Shown here piece by piece: positions 37,511-46,207 of a stretch of 64,000 nt of DNA. A program made the position numbers and the translations under genes. Under the pieces are notes generated by a model that saw nothing but the letters and a program-made list of their open reading frames with translations, was not told the DNA's origin and made no database searches. The DNA lies in contig NZ_KE383844.1 in NCBI RefSeq assembly GCF_000422465.1, positions 62,001 through 126,000 on the forward strand, read 5' to 3'. The DNA is from Paenibacillus harenae DSM 16969 (GTDB lineage Bacteria; Bacillota; Bacilli; Paenibacillales; Paenibacillaceae). Positions within the stretch are counted from its first letter, which is position 1; every line of letters starts with the position of its first letter.

Positions 37511-38221
37511 ATGACTAATCATATCACTACCCTTACTGTTGCTACTCCCATCGACATGTCGTGGAGCCATGTGAACTGCACCGTTCTCTCCAGCTCCAAA
37601 TACGGCCTTCCATACGACCGTGTAAAGGTCTTGCATGAAATCGGGCTAGCCTCTCCTCTCGCCCAAGACGAAAGTTTCTACGCGCCGCCTGTAGGCCGTC
37701 CAATCGACGTTCGGACCGTCTTCCCTGACGGCAACATCGTGAGCTTCGTCGGCCAACGTTACGCCGATCTCCAGGACGAGCTTGCCAAGTACGGACAGGC
37801 TGTAGCTGCCGGTAATGTTGATGAACTGAACCGCCTACACCAGCTGTTCCTATCAACGGCCTCCCTCGCCCCTGTTCTCTTCAAACAAGGTACACAAGTG
37901 CTGACGTTTGAATACGAGCTGGCGCTGCATCCGGTCGCTGAAGGCACTACTGACTTCGAGCTAACGCTACTTGCGCCAATGCCGAGCTTCCGTCCTGTTG
38001 GCCAAGCCCAGATCACGGTCCTCATTAACCTACCTAGCTCGAACAATGTAGCATTCAATGCGACTGTACTGGAGAAGAACGGCTACGTATTCGATCCAGC
38101 GACAGGTCAGGTGAGCGGTGAAGTACCACTTCAGGTTGAAGGCGACTACGGTTTGCGTAAAGTGCTCGTATGGAACTGGCAGCAAGATCCGTACTTCCGT
38201 GTCCTGTACCGTTACAACTAA
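37511..38221 (+). CDS. Hypothetical beta-rich protein with highly expressed-type codons
   Basis: 236 residues from the ATG at 37511 (TTTTGGAGGT 10 bases upstream). An in-frame ATG at 37463 has no ribosome binding site. No signal peptide or membrane segment. Predicted beta-rich, with hydrophobic alternating strands (HITTLTVATPIDMSWSH, IDVRTVFPDGNIVSFVG, AQITVLINLPS) and an aromatic C-terminus (VWNWQQDPYFRVLYRYN). Codon choice is strongly biased to C-ending codons, as in abundant proteins, unlike the AT-rich genes around it. A strong terminator follows. I do not recognise the family; a structural or self-assembling role is possible. Confidence 0.65.
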   Translation: MTNHITTLTVATPIDMSWSHVNCTVLSSSKYGLPYDRVKVLHEIGLASPLAQDESFYAPPVGRPIDVRTVFPDGNIVSFVGQRYADLQDELAKYGQAVAAGNVDELNRLHQLFLSTASLAPVLFKQGTQVLTFEYELALHPVAEGTTDFELTLLAPMPSFRPVGQAQITVLINLPSSNNVAFNATVLEKNGYVFDPATGQVSGEVPLQVEGDYGLRKVLVWNWQQDPYFRVLYRYN

Positions 38222-38238
38222 TACTTAATACAGTACCT

Positions 38239-38276
38239 CCTAGTCCCCGATCCCCCGCCCTTCGGGGGCTAGTTTT
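38239..38276 (+). terminator. Terminator of the 236-residue protein gene
   Basis: CCCCCG/CGGGGG stem (38252-38257 with 38263-38268), extended by CTAG/CTAG, followed by TTTTC. It lies 18 bp behind the stop codon. Confidence 0.9.
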
Positions 38277-38417
38277 CATATAGAATGACACCACAATCAT
38301 TTGATTAATACATCCATGGATAATTCTAGAGCAAAATGATTCTACTCCAAGATGACTATCGCAAATATTGGAATTAGAAATGAAAGATCATAATCAATGA
38401 ATAAGGAGGAAACATTG

Positions 38418-38834
38418 ATGCAAAAGAATTCTTGGCCACGCGATCGATACACTGGCCCTGGCGGTGGTTTATATACTGGTCCTGGTGGTGGAATGTATAC
38501 AGGTCCTGGCGGCGGTGCCTATACAGGTCCTGGTGGCGGTTTATATACGGGGCCTGGCGGTGGAATGTATACAGGGCCTGGTGGCGGCCTCTACACAGGT
38601 CCTGGCGGCGGTCTATACACGGGGCCTGGTGGTGGAATGTATACGGGGCCTGGTGGCGGTCTCTACACAGGCCCTGGCGGCGGTCTTTATACTGGTCCTG
38701 GTGGCGGAAAATACACCGGTCCGTGCGAAAACCCCTACCGTAGCGATTTACCCCCTCTCAACGCACTTTTAGATTATCTAACTCGAACAAACAATCGTCA
38801 TTTACTCCGGCAGATAGAACGACATTTGGCGTAA
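38418..38834 (+). CDS. Glycine-rich octapeptide repeat protein (11 x YTGPGGG)
   Basis: 138 residues from the ATG at 38418, with AAGGAGG 8 bases upstream; the ATG at 38397 lies ahead of that site. Residues 1-10 are basic, then eleven perfect units of x-Y-T-G-P-G-G-G, where x is R, L, M or A, and a twelfth unit that breaks into KYTGPCENPY. The C-terminal 35 residues are an ordinary amphipathic helical domain (LNALLDYLTRTNNRHLLRQI). Synonymous third-position differences between units show that selection acts on the protein. There is no signal peptide. The regular Tyr and Gly-Pro-Gly spacing suggests an extended or fibrous, possibly self-associating segment, which is inference. Own terminator follows. 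Confidence 0.8.
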   Translation: MQKNSWPRDRYTGPGGGLYTGPGGGMYTGPGGGAYTGPGGGLYTGPGGGMYTGPGGGLYTGPGGGLYTGPGGGMYTGPGGGLYTGPGGGLYTGPGGGKYTGPCENPYRSDLPPLNALLDYLTRTNNRHLLRQIERHLA

Positions 38835-38864
38835 CTGTCCTATTACCGGAATAGTAGATCCAAA

Positions 38865-38906
38865 CCAAAAGGGACGCGGCATATAGCCACGTCCCTTGGT
38901 TTATTG
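38865..38906 (+). terminator. Terminator of the repeat-protein gene
   Basis: CCAA-AGGGACG-GGC pairs with GCC-CGTCCCT-TGG around an ATATA loop (38865-38899) and is followed by TTTATTG. The following 500 bp up to 39406 hold no gene. Confidence 0.85.
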
Positions 38907-39406
38907 ATATACAAGAAAAATAAAGTGTTAGACTGGAGTGCTTAATATAGCTTAATATTACGGGCTTTGTGGAATGTATTATCGTCAGCCCTCAAAAATT
39001 AAGTATTAGACTCGCTCTAAAAATTGAAACAGCGGCAGCCGCGATAATAGCAGCTGAAGTGTTGTATGCGGGAACTACCCTTATGGCAGCGCCTGCGTAG
39101 CCCGTAAAAATGTTCATTAACGGTTTGTATCATAGCCACGCGGGTTGAGAACATTTCCCCGAATGATACAAAACTGACTTATGTATCATTCATAAATTAA
39201 TCGGACGTGAATGTTATTATCCTGATAGAATAGAAGGAAAATCCTCGAAAAAATGTATTGTTGAAGAAACAAGTTATCTTTTAAAAAAAAAGAAGAGGCA
39301 AATGGATTACTCCTCTGCCCCTCCTGTTTCTCAATCTCCCCCGATGTAGCCTAACTGTCGCCGCTCTCTCCGCATGCACCGTATTAGGAATCATAACTCA
39401 CAAAAA

Positions 39407-39454
39407 TTTCGCCCTACTTATGATACGGTTCAGCGTATCATAAGTAGGGCGAAA
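39407..39454 (-). terminator. 21-bp perfect inverted repeat, likely terminator of the GHKL operon
   Basis: Arms 39407-39427 and 39434-39454 are perfectly complementary over 21 bases with a 6-nt loop, and TTTTTG follows on the minus strand. It lies 70 bp behind the stop of the 430-residue gene. The stem is much longer than that of an ordinary terminator. Confidence 0.7.
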
Positions 39455-39524
39455 CATTTCACAAAATTTTCAAGGCAGATACAGAAAAGATACCTTCCAT
39501 GGTGTCTTTTTCTGACGTAAAATT

Positions 39525-40817
39525 TTAATCTTCATATTTCTCGATTTGCTGTTGCTGAGTTATCTTTGGGTCATTAAGAAATTGGATCAATTCACTTAAG
39601 ACAATTAAATCCATTTCCTTTTGTCCAGAGGTTAAGTTCGTCATAATGTGTGTTAACCCATGGTATTGCCTCAAGGATAAGTTATTTTCATCTAATAGAG
39701 AAGTGATTTTATAATTTCCGACGTAACTTTCTCCTGTTTCCCAAACGACTACTAATCCAATATCGTTTGAATTTTTCGAACCATCTTGTATATTTTCAAT
39801 TAAACCATCAAGTGAGAATTTATATTCTAATATTTTTGGTTTACTTATGAACGGATAAGTATTTATTGATTCAACATTTTCTTGCAACACTCCAAGTGGA
39901 TTAGTCTTTTCATTATACATATGATTTTCAACGGGTTGTTCGATTACAATTTTATATAAACCATCATAAGTTAATCTTTCGTTTGTTGACATTATCCTAA
40001 TACCCCTAATTACACCGCCAGCTACCATTTGATTAAACAATGCAATTACATCTTGTTCTCTTGTTGGTATTGAAGTTATTGATATTTTTCTTAACGGCAA
40101 AAAGAAGTGATCACTTATTAACTGTAATGGATACTCTTTTTCATAATTGGCCATTTCTTCTTTCCAGTCTTCTATCTCTTTTTCCCTCATTAAATCCGGT
40201 GGCGTCCCAGTATTAGTTTTCAAGCAATACTTCAACTTTTGTAATGGTCCATCAATTAATCTTTTTGAAATTTCTTTTGTAAATTCGACAATCTCACTTT
40301 GGAACCCTTTTCTCCCCAAATCTGCACTACAGTTATCAAAATGAAAAACCATATGTACTTGGTTTTGTCTTCCGATGTTTTTGTTTAAGGGTATTTGGAT
40401 TAACTCCCCTTGAGGCATATTATTTGCAGCTATTTGTATTCCACCATACAATATTTTGGAATTACTCCTAACATTTAACGACTCATTAAAGCTATTCCAG
40501 ACTTTTAAAGAGTAAGTATACCCAAAATATACTATTGGTGTATATGAACTACAAATTTCTAATTCATCCTCGTCTTTAATTTTAAGCAAATCAATAAGTT
40601 CTTTCGAATTCCACTTTTCATAAAAGATGTCTAAATCCTTTAATGTCGAAGGCAATTTGTTGGGGTCCTTATCTTTGTCGAAAAGCTCCTGCCTTTTTTG
40701 CGTAATCTTCTTATATGATGCTACCTTCCTAACAATCTTATGTGGCCATAGATATTCGATGCCCTTTTGTTTGATAACATCCATCTTTCCACTCTTATTG
40801 ATTACGTGGATTCTCAT
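39525..40817 (-). CDS. C-terminal part of a GHKL (MORC/Hsp90-like) ATPase protein
   Basis: 430 residues. The segment with AANNMPQGELIQIPLNKNIG, QVHMVFHFDNCSADLGRKGF looks like the transducer region that normally follows a GHKL ATPase domain in one long bacterial protein. The ATPase domain is here in the preceding gene, in another frame, with a 23-base overlap. A weak GGGG before the ATG at 40817 could allow separate translation. Either the protein is made as two chains or an ancestral gene was broken by a deletion and frameshift; I favour the latter because the stretch normally joining ATPase and transducer seems short. Very AT-rich. Confidence 0.6.
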   Translation of the reverse strand: MRIHVINKSGKMDVIKQKGIEYLWPHKIVRKVASYKKITQKRQELFDKDKDPNKLPSTLKDLDIFYEKWNSKELIDLLKIKDEDELEICSSYTPIVYFGYTYSLKVWNSFNESLNVRSNSKILYGGIQIAANNMPQGELIQIPLNKNIGRQNQVHMVFHFDNCSADLGRKGFQSEIVEFTKEISKRLIDGPLQKLKYCLKTNTGTPPDLMREKEIEDWKEEMANYEKEYPLQLISDHFFLPLRKISITSIPTREQDVIALFNQMVAGGVIRGIRIMSTNERLTYDGLYKIVIEQPVENHMYNEKTNPLGVLQENVESINTYPFISKPKILEYKFSLDGLIENIQDGSKNSNDIGLVVVWETGESYVGNYKITSLLDENNLSLRQYHGLTHIMTNLTSGQKEMDLIVLSELIQFLNDPKITQQQQIEKYED

Positions 40818-41268
40818 CCCCTAACCATTTTCGAGCATCCACCATTTTTCCTACAGCTGTAAAATCCTCTGCTTTTGAACAAACTTGCATAAAATTGAAT
40901 CCGTATGCTAAATATGTAGCCCCAACACCCTTGTGTCCTCGAGTTTTACCAGATTTAAAAGAAAAATCAGGTGCTAAAAACGATTTGAATTTCTGTTCAT
41001 CAAGACCTACACCATTATCTGTAACAATTAAGAAATTATCTTTAATATTAACAGTTATCCAGATTGAGGGTGCATAACTGTTCTTTTCTTGTAAAGCTCT
41101 TTCTTCAATTGAGTCTAATGAATTTTGTATTAGTTCAGCAAAAGGGTCATACCATCCAACATATGAATTCAATATGTTGCTTATTTCTCTCTTCAAGGAT
41201 CTAGTCGCAACATCAGAGGTAGCTGCTTGTTTGGCATGCAAAGGATCAAATGATTCAAACTTATTCAA
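40795..41268 (-). CDS. GHKL ATPase domain protein (Hsp90/MutL/MORC type), N-terminal part
   Basis: 157 residues. Bergerat-fold ATP-binding motifs are all present: N box PFAELIQNSLDSIEE (Glu and Asn), G1 VTDNGVGLDEQ, and G2 lid TRGHKGVGATYLAYG. It ends abruptly soon after the ATP-binding domain (ARKWLGDENPRNQ). GHKL ATPases of this branch are found near restriction and other defence genes. Starts at ATG 41268. See the following 430-residue gene for the likely rest of the protein. Nucleotide binding should still be possible; the function of a split protein is uncertain. Confidence 0.75.
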   Translation of the reverse strand: MNKFESFDPLHAKQAATSDVATRSLKREISNILNSYVGWYDPFAELIQNSLDSIEERALQEKNSYAPSIWITVNIKDNFLIVTDNGVGLDEQKFKSFLAPDFSFKSGKTRGHKGVGATYLAYGFNFMQVCSKAEDFTAVGKMVDARKWLGDENPRNQ

Positions 41269-41604
41269 AGTTTATTCCCCCATTATCAAAACTTCAAATT
41301 GCCAATTACTGAATTAGGTTTAGAAGATTATTTTGAAACAATTTCCAAATTAAATGATATCATCTTACTTCCGAATTGTCTCGCTTTCCTGACAACAACA
41401 TCTCTTCAGTTATTAATCATTGTAACCCTTCTGATAATAACTTAATACAAATCCCATAATAACTGGAACCCTAATGGGTCCATTTATTTATGGACAAGGG
41501 TTCGTTGAGGCAAGCCGTTATTTGCGAAAAACACAATTCGCAACCACGCGATTACTCCTGTGTTTGGGGAGCGGAGCTCAATAGCTTTTAATGTTATAAT
41601 CTAT

Positions 41605-41660
41605 CTAGGAGTCTGTCCGACGAAATTCACTAATTTCCAATCCGTCGGACAGACTCCTAG
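41605..41660. repeat. 18-bp perfect inverted repeat at the end of the 111-residue gene
   Basis: CTAGGAGTCTGTCCGACG (41605-41622) is the exact reverse complement of 41643-41660, with a 20-base loop. The repeat encodes the last residues of the minus-strand gene, and its outer edge is that gene's TAG stop. On the plus strand CCTTTTTCTT follows, so it could terminate plus-strand transcription; there is no T run on the minus side. Confidence 0.8.
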
Positions 41661-41940
41661 CCTTTTTCTTGATCGCATTTGTAACGCTCGGATGGCTTGA
41701 ATTAATTGCTGCTTTTAGCATCTCCATTTCCCATTTGTTTGCGAAAATGATGCTAGTGTAGTTTATTCTCGTGCCCTGTGCACCAATCGAAGTCGCTTTT
41801 GGATTCAAAACCAGCAACTTTTGAGCAAGCTGCTTTTTGTTCGATACAGAAGGTTGCTCAAAGTATTGACAGTAATCCTCGTAATATTCTACAAAGTTTG
41901 ATAAACCCACCGAGGCTCTAGCTCGATCAAAACTTACCAT
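41605..41940 (-). CDS. Hypothetical protein (111 aa)
   Basis: 111 residues, helical, with FVEYYEDYCQYFEQ and a Lys-rich C-terminal third (INSSHPSVTNAIKKKARSLS). The first 95 residues have the look of a real protein; the last ones fall in a perfect inverted repeat, so the natural C-terminus may have been replaced. No clear family. It lies in an AT-rich stretch between the broken GHKL genes and the Nudix/helicase cluster. The 335-bp gap on its 3' side shows nothing else. Confidence 0.45.
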   Translation of the reverse strand: MVSFDRARASVGLSNFVEYYEDYCQYFEQPSVSNKKQLAQKLLVLNPKATSIGAQGTRINYTSIIFANKWEMEMLKAAINSSHPSVTNAIKKKARSLSDGLEISEFRRTDS

Positions 41941-42049
41941 GTTCCATCATCCTTCAACTCTTTTACACTAACATTATCACAAAAATATGAAGTCGGATTA
42001 TGAATCTTATTGACTTAAGATGGTGTTTGACTATTGCATTAATGAATGG

Positions 42050-42500
42050 TATTTTGCACCTTGAGATGGTCGCAGGGGTAACACTCCTCTCACCCGAAAT
42101 GTTTAGCAAATGATACAATAGAATCAAAATGTTAAGTACAAGTTTTTGATGGAACTGAAACTAAACAAAAACGTATTGCTAGAAGCCGTTTTTCAGCTTA
42201 GTAGTCTAACAACTTCGGATAAATTAATTATACACTAAATGCTAATTGGTATCGTGGTGATCCCATGACAAAAAATTAATCCATACCGCCCTAAATTTAT
42301 GGGCGGTCTTGCTAAAAATAAAATCAAGATTAATCTTTATGTATCTTAACGTTTGTTCCAGATAAAAAACCGACTATCAAAAGTCAGCAACAATCATTTT
42401 CTCGTATATTCGAAATAAATAAAAAGTACTTACTGGAAGCCATCTTTACGGCTACTCGTAAGAAAAATAACACTTTGTGCATTTTGTTAATTTCATTCCT
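42050..42500 (+). repeat. Interspersed repeats, copies C and D
   Basis: 42050-42200 is the diverged partner of the repeat at 28357-28505 (shared GGTCGCAGGGGTAAC, AATCAAAATGTTAAGTACAA, TTGCTAGAAGC). 42425-42500 matches the 34.67-kb copy, including an exact 23-bp sequence at 42468-42490. An IR around CCGCCC/GGGCGG at 42289-42315 may be a hairpin of its own. The 700-bp gap from 41941 to 42657 has no gene. Confidence 0.7.
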
Positions 42501-42657
42501 CAAATGTTATATGAAATATTGCCTAGTTTTGTATACGATTTAATAGTTTTTCAAAAAATATAAACTTTATTACAGTTTTGACACCCCCTTTATAGTAACT
42601 TGAATAATAGTTTTCACTAACTGATTTTTAGAGTAGTCTTTGATTGACTCATCTTGT

Positions 42658-43044
42658 TCACCCCCCCAACATCCCCACAAACCCAACATCCGCCGGAGCA
42701 AACGTATACTCCCCAAGCTCCTCCCGACTAACCCACCGATACTCATCATGATCCACCAACTCGATCTTCCCGCTCACGAACCTCGCCCTATAAGCAATCA
42801 GACGAATCGTCACAGTCCCATAATCATGCTCATTCACGCCAAAATACGCATAAGGATCGATCTTAATGCCCATCTCCTCTAGCAGCTCTCTCCGTAGACA
42901 CTCCTCCGGCGATTCGCCGGGCTCAAGCTTCCCACCCGGAAACTCCCACATGCCTGCTTGAGATTTCCCAGGGGCACGTCGCGCAATCAGGATACACCCT
43001 GTCCCGTCCTCAATTATGGCAGCAGCCACTTCAATCATTGCCAT
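42658..43044 (-). CDS. Nudix hydrolase (MutT/8-oxo-dGTPase-like)
   Basis: 128 residues. The Nudix box is complete (GGKLEPGESPEECLRRELLE followed by EMG), and the substrate-side strands VAAAIIEDGTGCILIARRAP and GMWEFPGGKLE match MutT-type pyrophosphatases. It hydrolyses nucleoside triphosphates to monophosphates. Eight bases separate it from the upstream helicase gene, so it is the last gene of an operon with the PLD-helicase-DUF3427 protein. That pairing recurs in bacteria and suggests the Nudix enzyme works with the helicase, perhaps on a nucleotide signal or damaged nucleotides; this is inference. Confidence 0.88.
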   Translation of the reverse strand: MAMIEVAAAIIEDGTGCILIARRAPGKSQAGMWEFPGGKLEPGESPEECLRRELLEEMGIKIDPYAYFGVNEHDYGTVTIRLIAYRARFVSGKIELVDHDEYRWVSREELGEYTFAPADVGFVGMLGG

Positions 43045-43051
43045 TCATCTC

Positions 43052-46000
43052 CTAGACAATCACTTTATTAGCCGCCGGCACGAGCGCTGGAGGTATGTCC
43101 TCCTTCAAGCGCCATACGATGCTCATCGGCTTGCTTCCTTCGTGCCTGACATACTCGGCCTCACCTAAGAACACAAACGGAGAAGTGTAGTTGTTCTCCT
43201 CTTTATATTCCCGCACAAACAGCGCGATCCGGTTTCCCGTCTTTTTGTGGTTAATATATCGTTGAGCCGTGCTTGTTTGCTCTGATATCCGACTCTGCGT
43301 CTGCCAGTGGAATAGGCGCTCATTCATTGCATAGTCTTCATAAAGCGTCGAAGGGGAGAAATCCTTATCCGATTTGTTCAGCGTAATAAAGAAAATATCC
43401 GTCCTCTTGTCTTCAAAATACTTCACGCCTTCCCGGAAGCTCGGCGCTTTCTCCTCATTCCAGTAGCCGAATGCAGCTAGCACCTGGTCGGTTGAATATT
43501 TGCAATGCAGATCCAGTGGGCAAGCATAAGGAAGCTCGTTTCTTTTATCCACGAAATCGATATGCCTGCTGTTATACCTCAGGATGTCCAAAATCTCGTC
43601 CATAAAAGCCTTGCAAGTGACAACCGACCGGATGCCATGCTCAATATCTTCAAAGCCCTGATTCACAGGAGCAGAGCGATAGAAGGTGTAATAGAACAGG
43701 TTCAGCATTAGACGTTCTTCTTCTGACTCCGCCTTCGAATCCTCTTCCAAGTAGGCGATCATAAATTTCAGCAGCCTACGCGAATTCAGGCTTAGCAAGG
43801 CTGGAATCCGTTTGGTCAGCTCTTCTTCTTTTTCAAATGCAAAGTCATCAAGGAGTCCCGCTTCCACCATCAGTCTGCGAAATGTCCGATTACCAGTACG
43901 CCCGCCATAAAACTCGGACAAGGTCATGCCGTGGTACTGAACGAAGTTCGCCAGCGTCAGCTTCAAGCCAGTATCCTCTTCAAAATATTTCATCTTCATC
44001 GTTAACCGCTTACGATTCGTCGTTGCCTGCTTCAGATTACTGAGAATATAGTCCTTCGTCTGTTTCTCAAGCTGGATGAAGCTGCCCCGCGGCAGACTGG
44101 AGAAGCCATGCTCTAGATAATGCTGAACCGAATGCTTGGTTTTGCCCAGCAGGGCACGGAACTTGTCTTGGAAGTTATAGTCCTTATGAGCCTGTCCGAT
44201 AAAATCAAGGACGGTTAAGCATTCCTTCCCATCAGCCAAACGCAAACCTCGACCGAGCTGCTGCAGGAAGACGGTTAAGCTGTCCGTAGGCCGAAGGAAC
44301 AGAATCGTATTAACCTCCGGAATATCAACGCCTTCATTATAGAGATCAACGACAAAAATCATTTTGATCTCGCCGCTCACCAGCTTACCCTTCACGAACT
44401 GACGATCCTCGTCGCTTGAACCGCCATGCAAAGCAATGGCAGGTATGCCGGCATCTTCAAACACCTTGGCCATGTATAGCGCATGGTCAACGCTGACACA
44501 GAAGCCGAGTCCTTTGACATCGTCCAGGTCGGTCACGTATTTTTTCAAGCTGTTCAAGATCTGGGTTGCGCGAAATTTATTATGCGTGTACAGATTCTCC
44601 AGCTCTTGAAGATCGTAGCCGCGTCTTGACCATTTCACTTGCGATAGGTCTACGCTATCCGTCACGCCAAAATACTGAAAAGGCGCAAGCAACTTACGAT
44701 CGATGGCATCCGTCAACCGAATTTCTGCAGCAATCGTATCGTCAAAGTATCGCAAAATATCTTTGCCATCCATCCGCTCCGGCGTAGCCGTCAGGCCAAG
44801 CAAAATCTGAGGCTGATAGTGCACAAGCAGCTTCTGATAGGACGGAGCCGCCGCATGGTGAAACTCGTCCACAACCATATAATCGTAGAAATCCGACGTT
44901 GTAAGCTCAGCGAGCTTAAGAGAGTTAAAGCTTTGAATACTAATAAAAAGATGATCGATCGATTCCGCTTGATTGCTCCCGACATGCAGCTCGCCGAAGT
45001 TCAAATCCTTCATGATAAAGCGAAACGTGTCCATACTTTGCTTCAGGATTTCCTCTCGATGCGCAACGAACAACAGCCGTGCTCTGGGATTACGCTGAGC
45101 GAATCGTCTGTAGTCAAAGGCGGAGATAACCGTTTTGCCGACGCCAGTCGCCGCGACGAGGAGATTTTTCATCCTGCCATACAAGGTCCTCTGTGCTTCC
45201 AGCTTCTCGAGAATATCCTTCTGATAATCATAAGGCGTAATGTCAAAATGAAACGTCAATTCGTTCTGTCCCTGCTCCTTCTTCCTCCCGAGCGCTTGTT
45301 TAAGCAGCTGTTCATGCTCCTCGTCGGAGGCGTGGAAGGCTTTGAATTCGCGGTCATTCCAGTAGCTCTCGAAGGTGGCTTCGATCTTCTTCAGCACGTC
45401 ATAGGAATCCTTCTCGGTTACCTTCAAATTCCACTCCAAGCCGCTCGTAAGCGCGGGATTGGACAGATTCGATGAGCCTACATAGGCAGTTGTAAAGCCG
45501 GTATCCCTTTTGAACATGTAAGCCTTGGCATGAAGTCGAGTACGCTCCGTATCGTAGGAGATTTTAACCTCCGTGTTAGGAAGCTGGCTTAGCTCTATAA
45601 TCGCTTTGTAATCGGTCGCTTCCATATAGGTTGTCGTGATGACACGTAGATGACCGCCATTTGAAGTGAACTGCTCGAGCTGTTCCATTAGAACGCGAAG
45701 CCCGCTCCACTTTATGAAAGAAACGAGCAAATCGATCTGATCAGACGTTACAATCTCATGTTTTAACTCGCTCATCATATTCGGCTCCGAATGCGCCCCC
45801 GTGAATAGCGAACTTTGCGATAGCGGGGTTGTAGGACGAAGCACCTTCTCCGCTCTGACACCTCGAATATGGTTTAGCTTCAAATAGACGTAGGTTAACA
45901 CCTCGCCCTGTTCATCCAGTTGCAGCTCCTCGTATTCCGATTGACCGAGGCTGTCCTTTAGAACGGCAATAATTTCATTGCATGTTCGAACCTGCGCGAA

Positions 46001-46204
46001 TATCGCTTCGTCATCATTGCTGTTTTGCTCCCGTACCGCCTTCAGCGCTCTGCGAGTGACCATGGCCAAATAGTTTGAAAGCAGCTTCCTCGCTTCCTCG
46101 GCATCCAGCGATTCCTTCCCGATTTCATATAGAGCAGGGTCGAGCGCAGCGAGCTGTTTCATCGTCACGTTGTTGATAATTTGTTCGTAGAGACCTTGTT
46201 TCAT
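43052..46204 (-). CDS. PLD nuclease - SF2 helicase - DUF3427 protein
   Basis: 1050 residues. N-terminal helical region, then a phospholipase D-like nuclease domain at about 150-290 (HAKAYMFKRD, YVGSSNLSNPAL: one HxK...GSSN half-site, acting as a dimer in this family), a superfamily 2 helicase with Walker A AATGVGKTVI, DEFH box YMVVDEFHHAA, GLTATPERMDG and arginine finger QQLGRGLR, and a C-terminal DUF3427 region (YHGMTLSEFYGG, NYTSPFVFLGEAEYVRHEGS). It is expected to move along and cut DNA. It is coupled to the Nudix gene downstream and an 82-residue gene 4 bp upstream. All motifs are intact. Confidence 0.92.
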   Translation of the reverse strand: MKQGLYEQIINNVTMKQLAALDPALYEIGKESLDAEEARKLLSNYLAMVTRRALKAVREQNSNDDEAIFAQVRTCNEIIAVLKDSLGQSEYEELQLDEQGEVLTYVYLKLNHIRGVRAEKVLRPTTPLSQSSLFTGAHSEPNMMSELKHEIVTSDQIDLLVSFIKWSGLRVLMEQLEQFTSNGGHLRVITTTYMEATDYKAIIELSQLPNTEVKISYDTERTRLHAKAYMFKRDTGFTTAYVGSSNLSNPALTSGLEWNLKVTEKDSYDVLKKIEATFESYWNDREFKAFHASDEEHEQLLKQALGRKKEQGQNELTFHFDITPYDYQKDILEKLEAQRTLYGRMKNLLVAATGVGKTVISAFDYRRFAQRNPRARLLFVAHREEILKQSMDTFRFIMKDLNFGELHVGSNQAESIDHLFISIQSFNSLKLAELTTSDFYDYMVVDEFHHAAAPSYQKLLVHYQPQILLGLTATPERMDGKDILRYFDDTIAAEIRLTDAIDRKLLAPFQYFGVTDSVDLSQVKWSRRGYDLQELENLYTHNKFRATQILNSLKKYVTDLDDVKGLGFCVSVDHALYMAKVFEDAGIPAIALHGGSSDEDRQFVKGKLVSGEIKMIFVVDLYNEGVDIPEVNTILFLRPTDSLTVFLQQLGRGLRLADGKECLTVLDFIGQAHKDYNFQDKFRALLGKTKHSVQHYLEHGFSSLPRGSFIQLEKQTKDYILSNLKQATTNRKRLTMKMKYFEEDTGLKLTLANFVQYHGMTLSEFYGGRTGNRTFRRLMVEAGLLDDFAFEKEEELTKRIPALLSLNSRRLLKFMIAYLEEDSKAESEEERLMLNLFYYTFYRSAPVNQGFEDIEHGIRSVVTCKAFMDEILDILRYNSRHIDFVDKRNELPYACPLDLHCKYSTDQVLAAFGYWNEEKAPSFREGVKYFEDKRTDIFFITLNKSDKDFSPSTLYEDYAMNERLFHWQTQSRISEQTSTAQRYINHKKTGNRIALFVREYKEENNYTSPFVFLGEAEYVRHEGSKPMSIVWRLKEDIPPALVPAANKVIV

Positions 46205-46207
46205 GCT

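Noticed and set aside
38440..38730. CRISPR-like 24-bp DNA repeat
   Set aside because: It is an in-frame coding repeat of a glycine-rich peptide, with no spacers.
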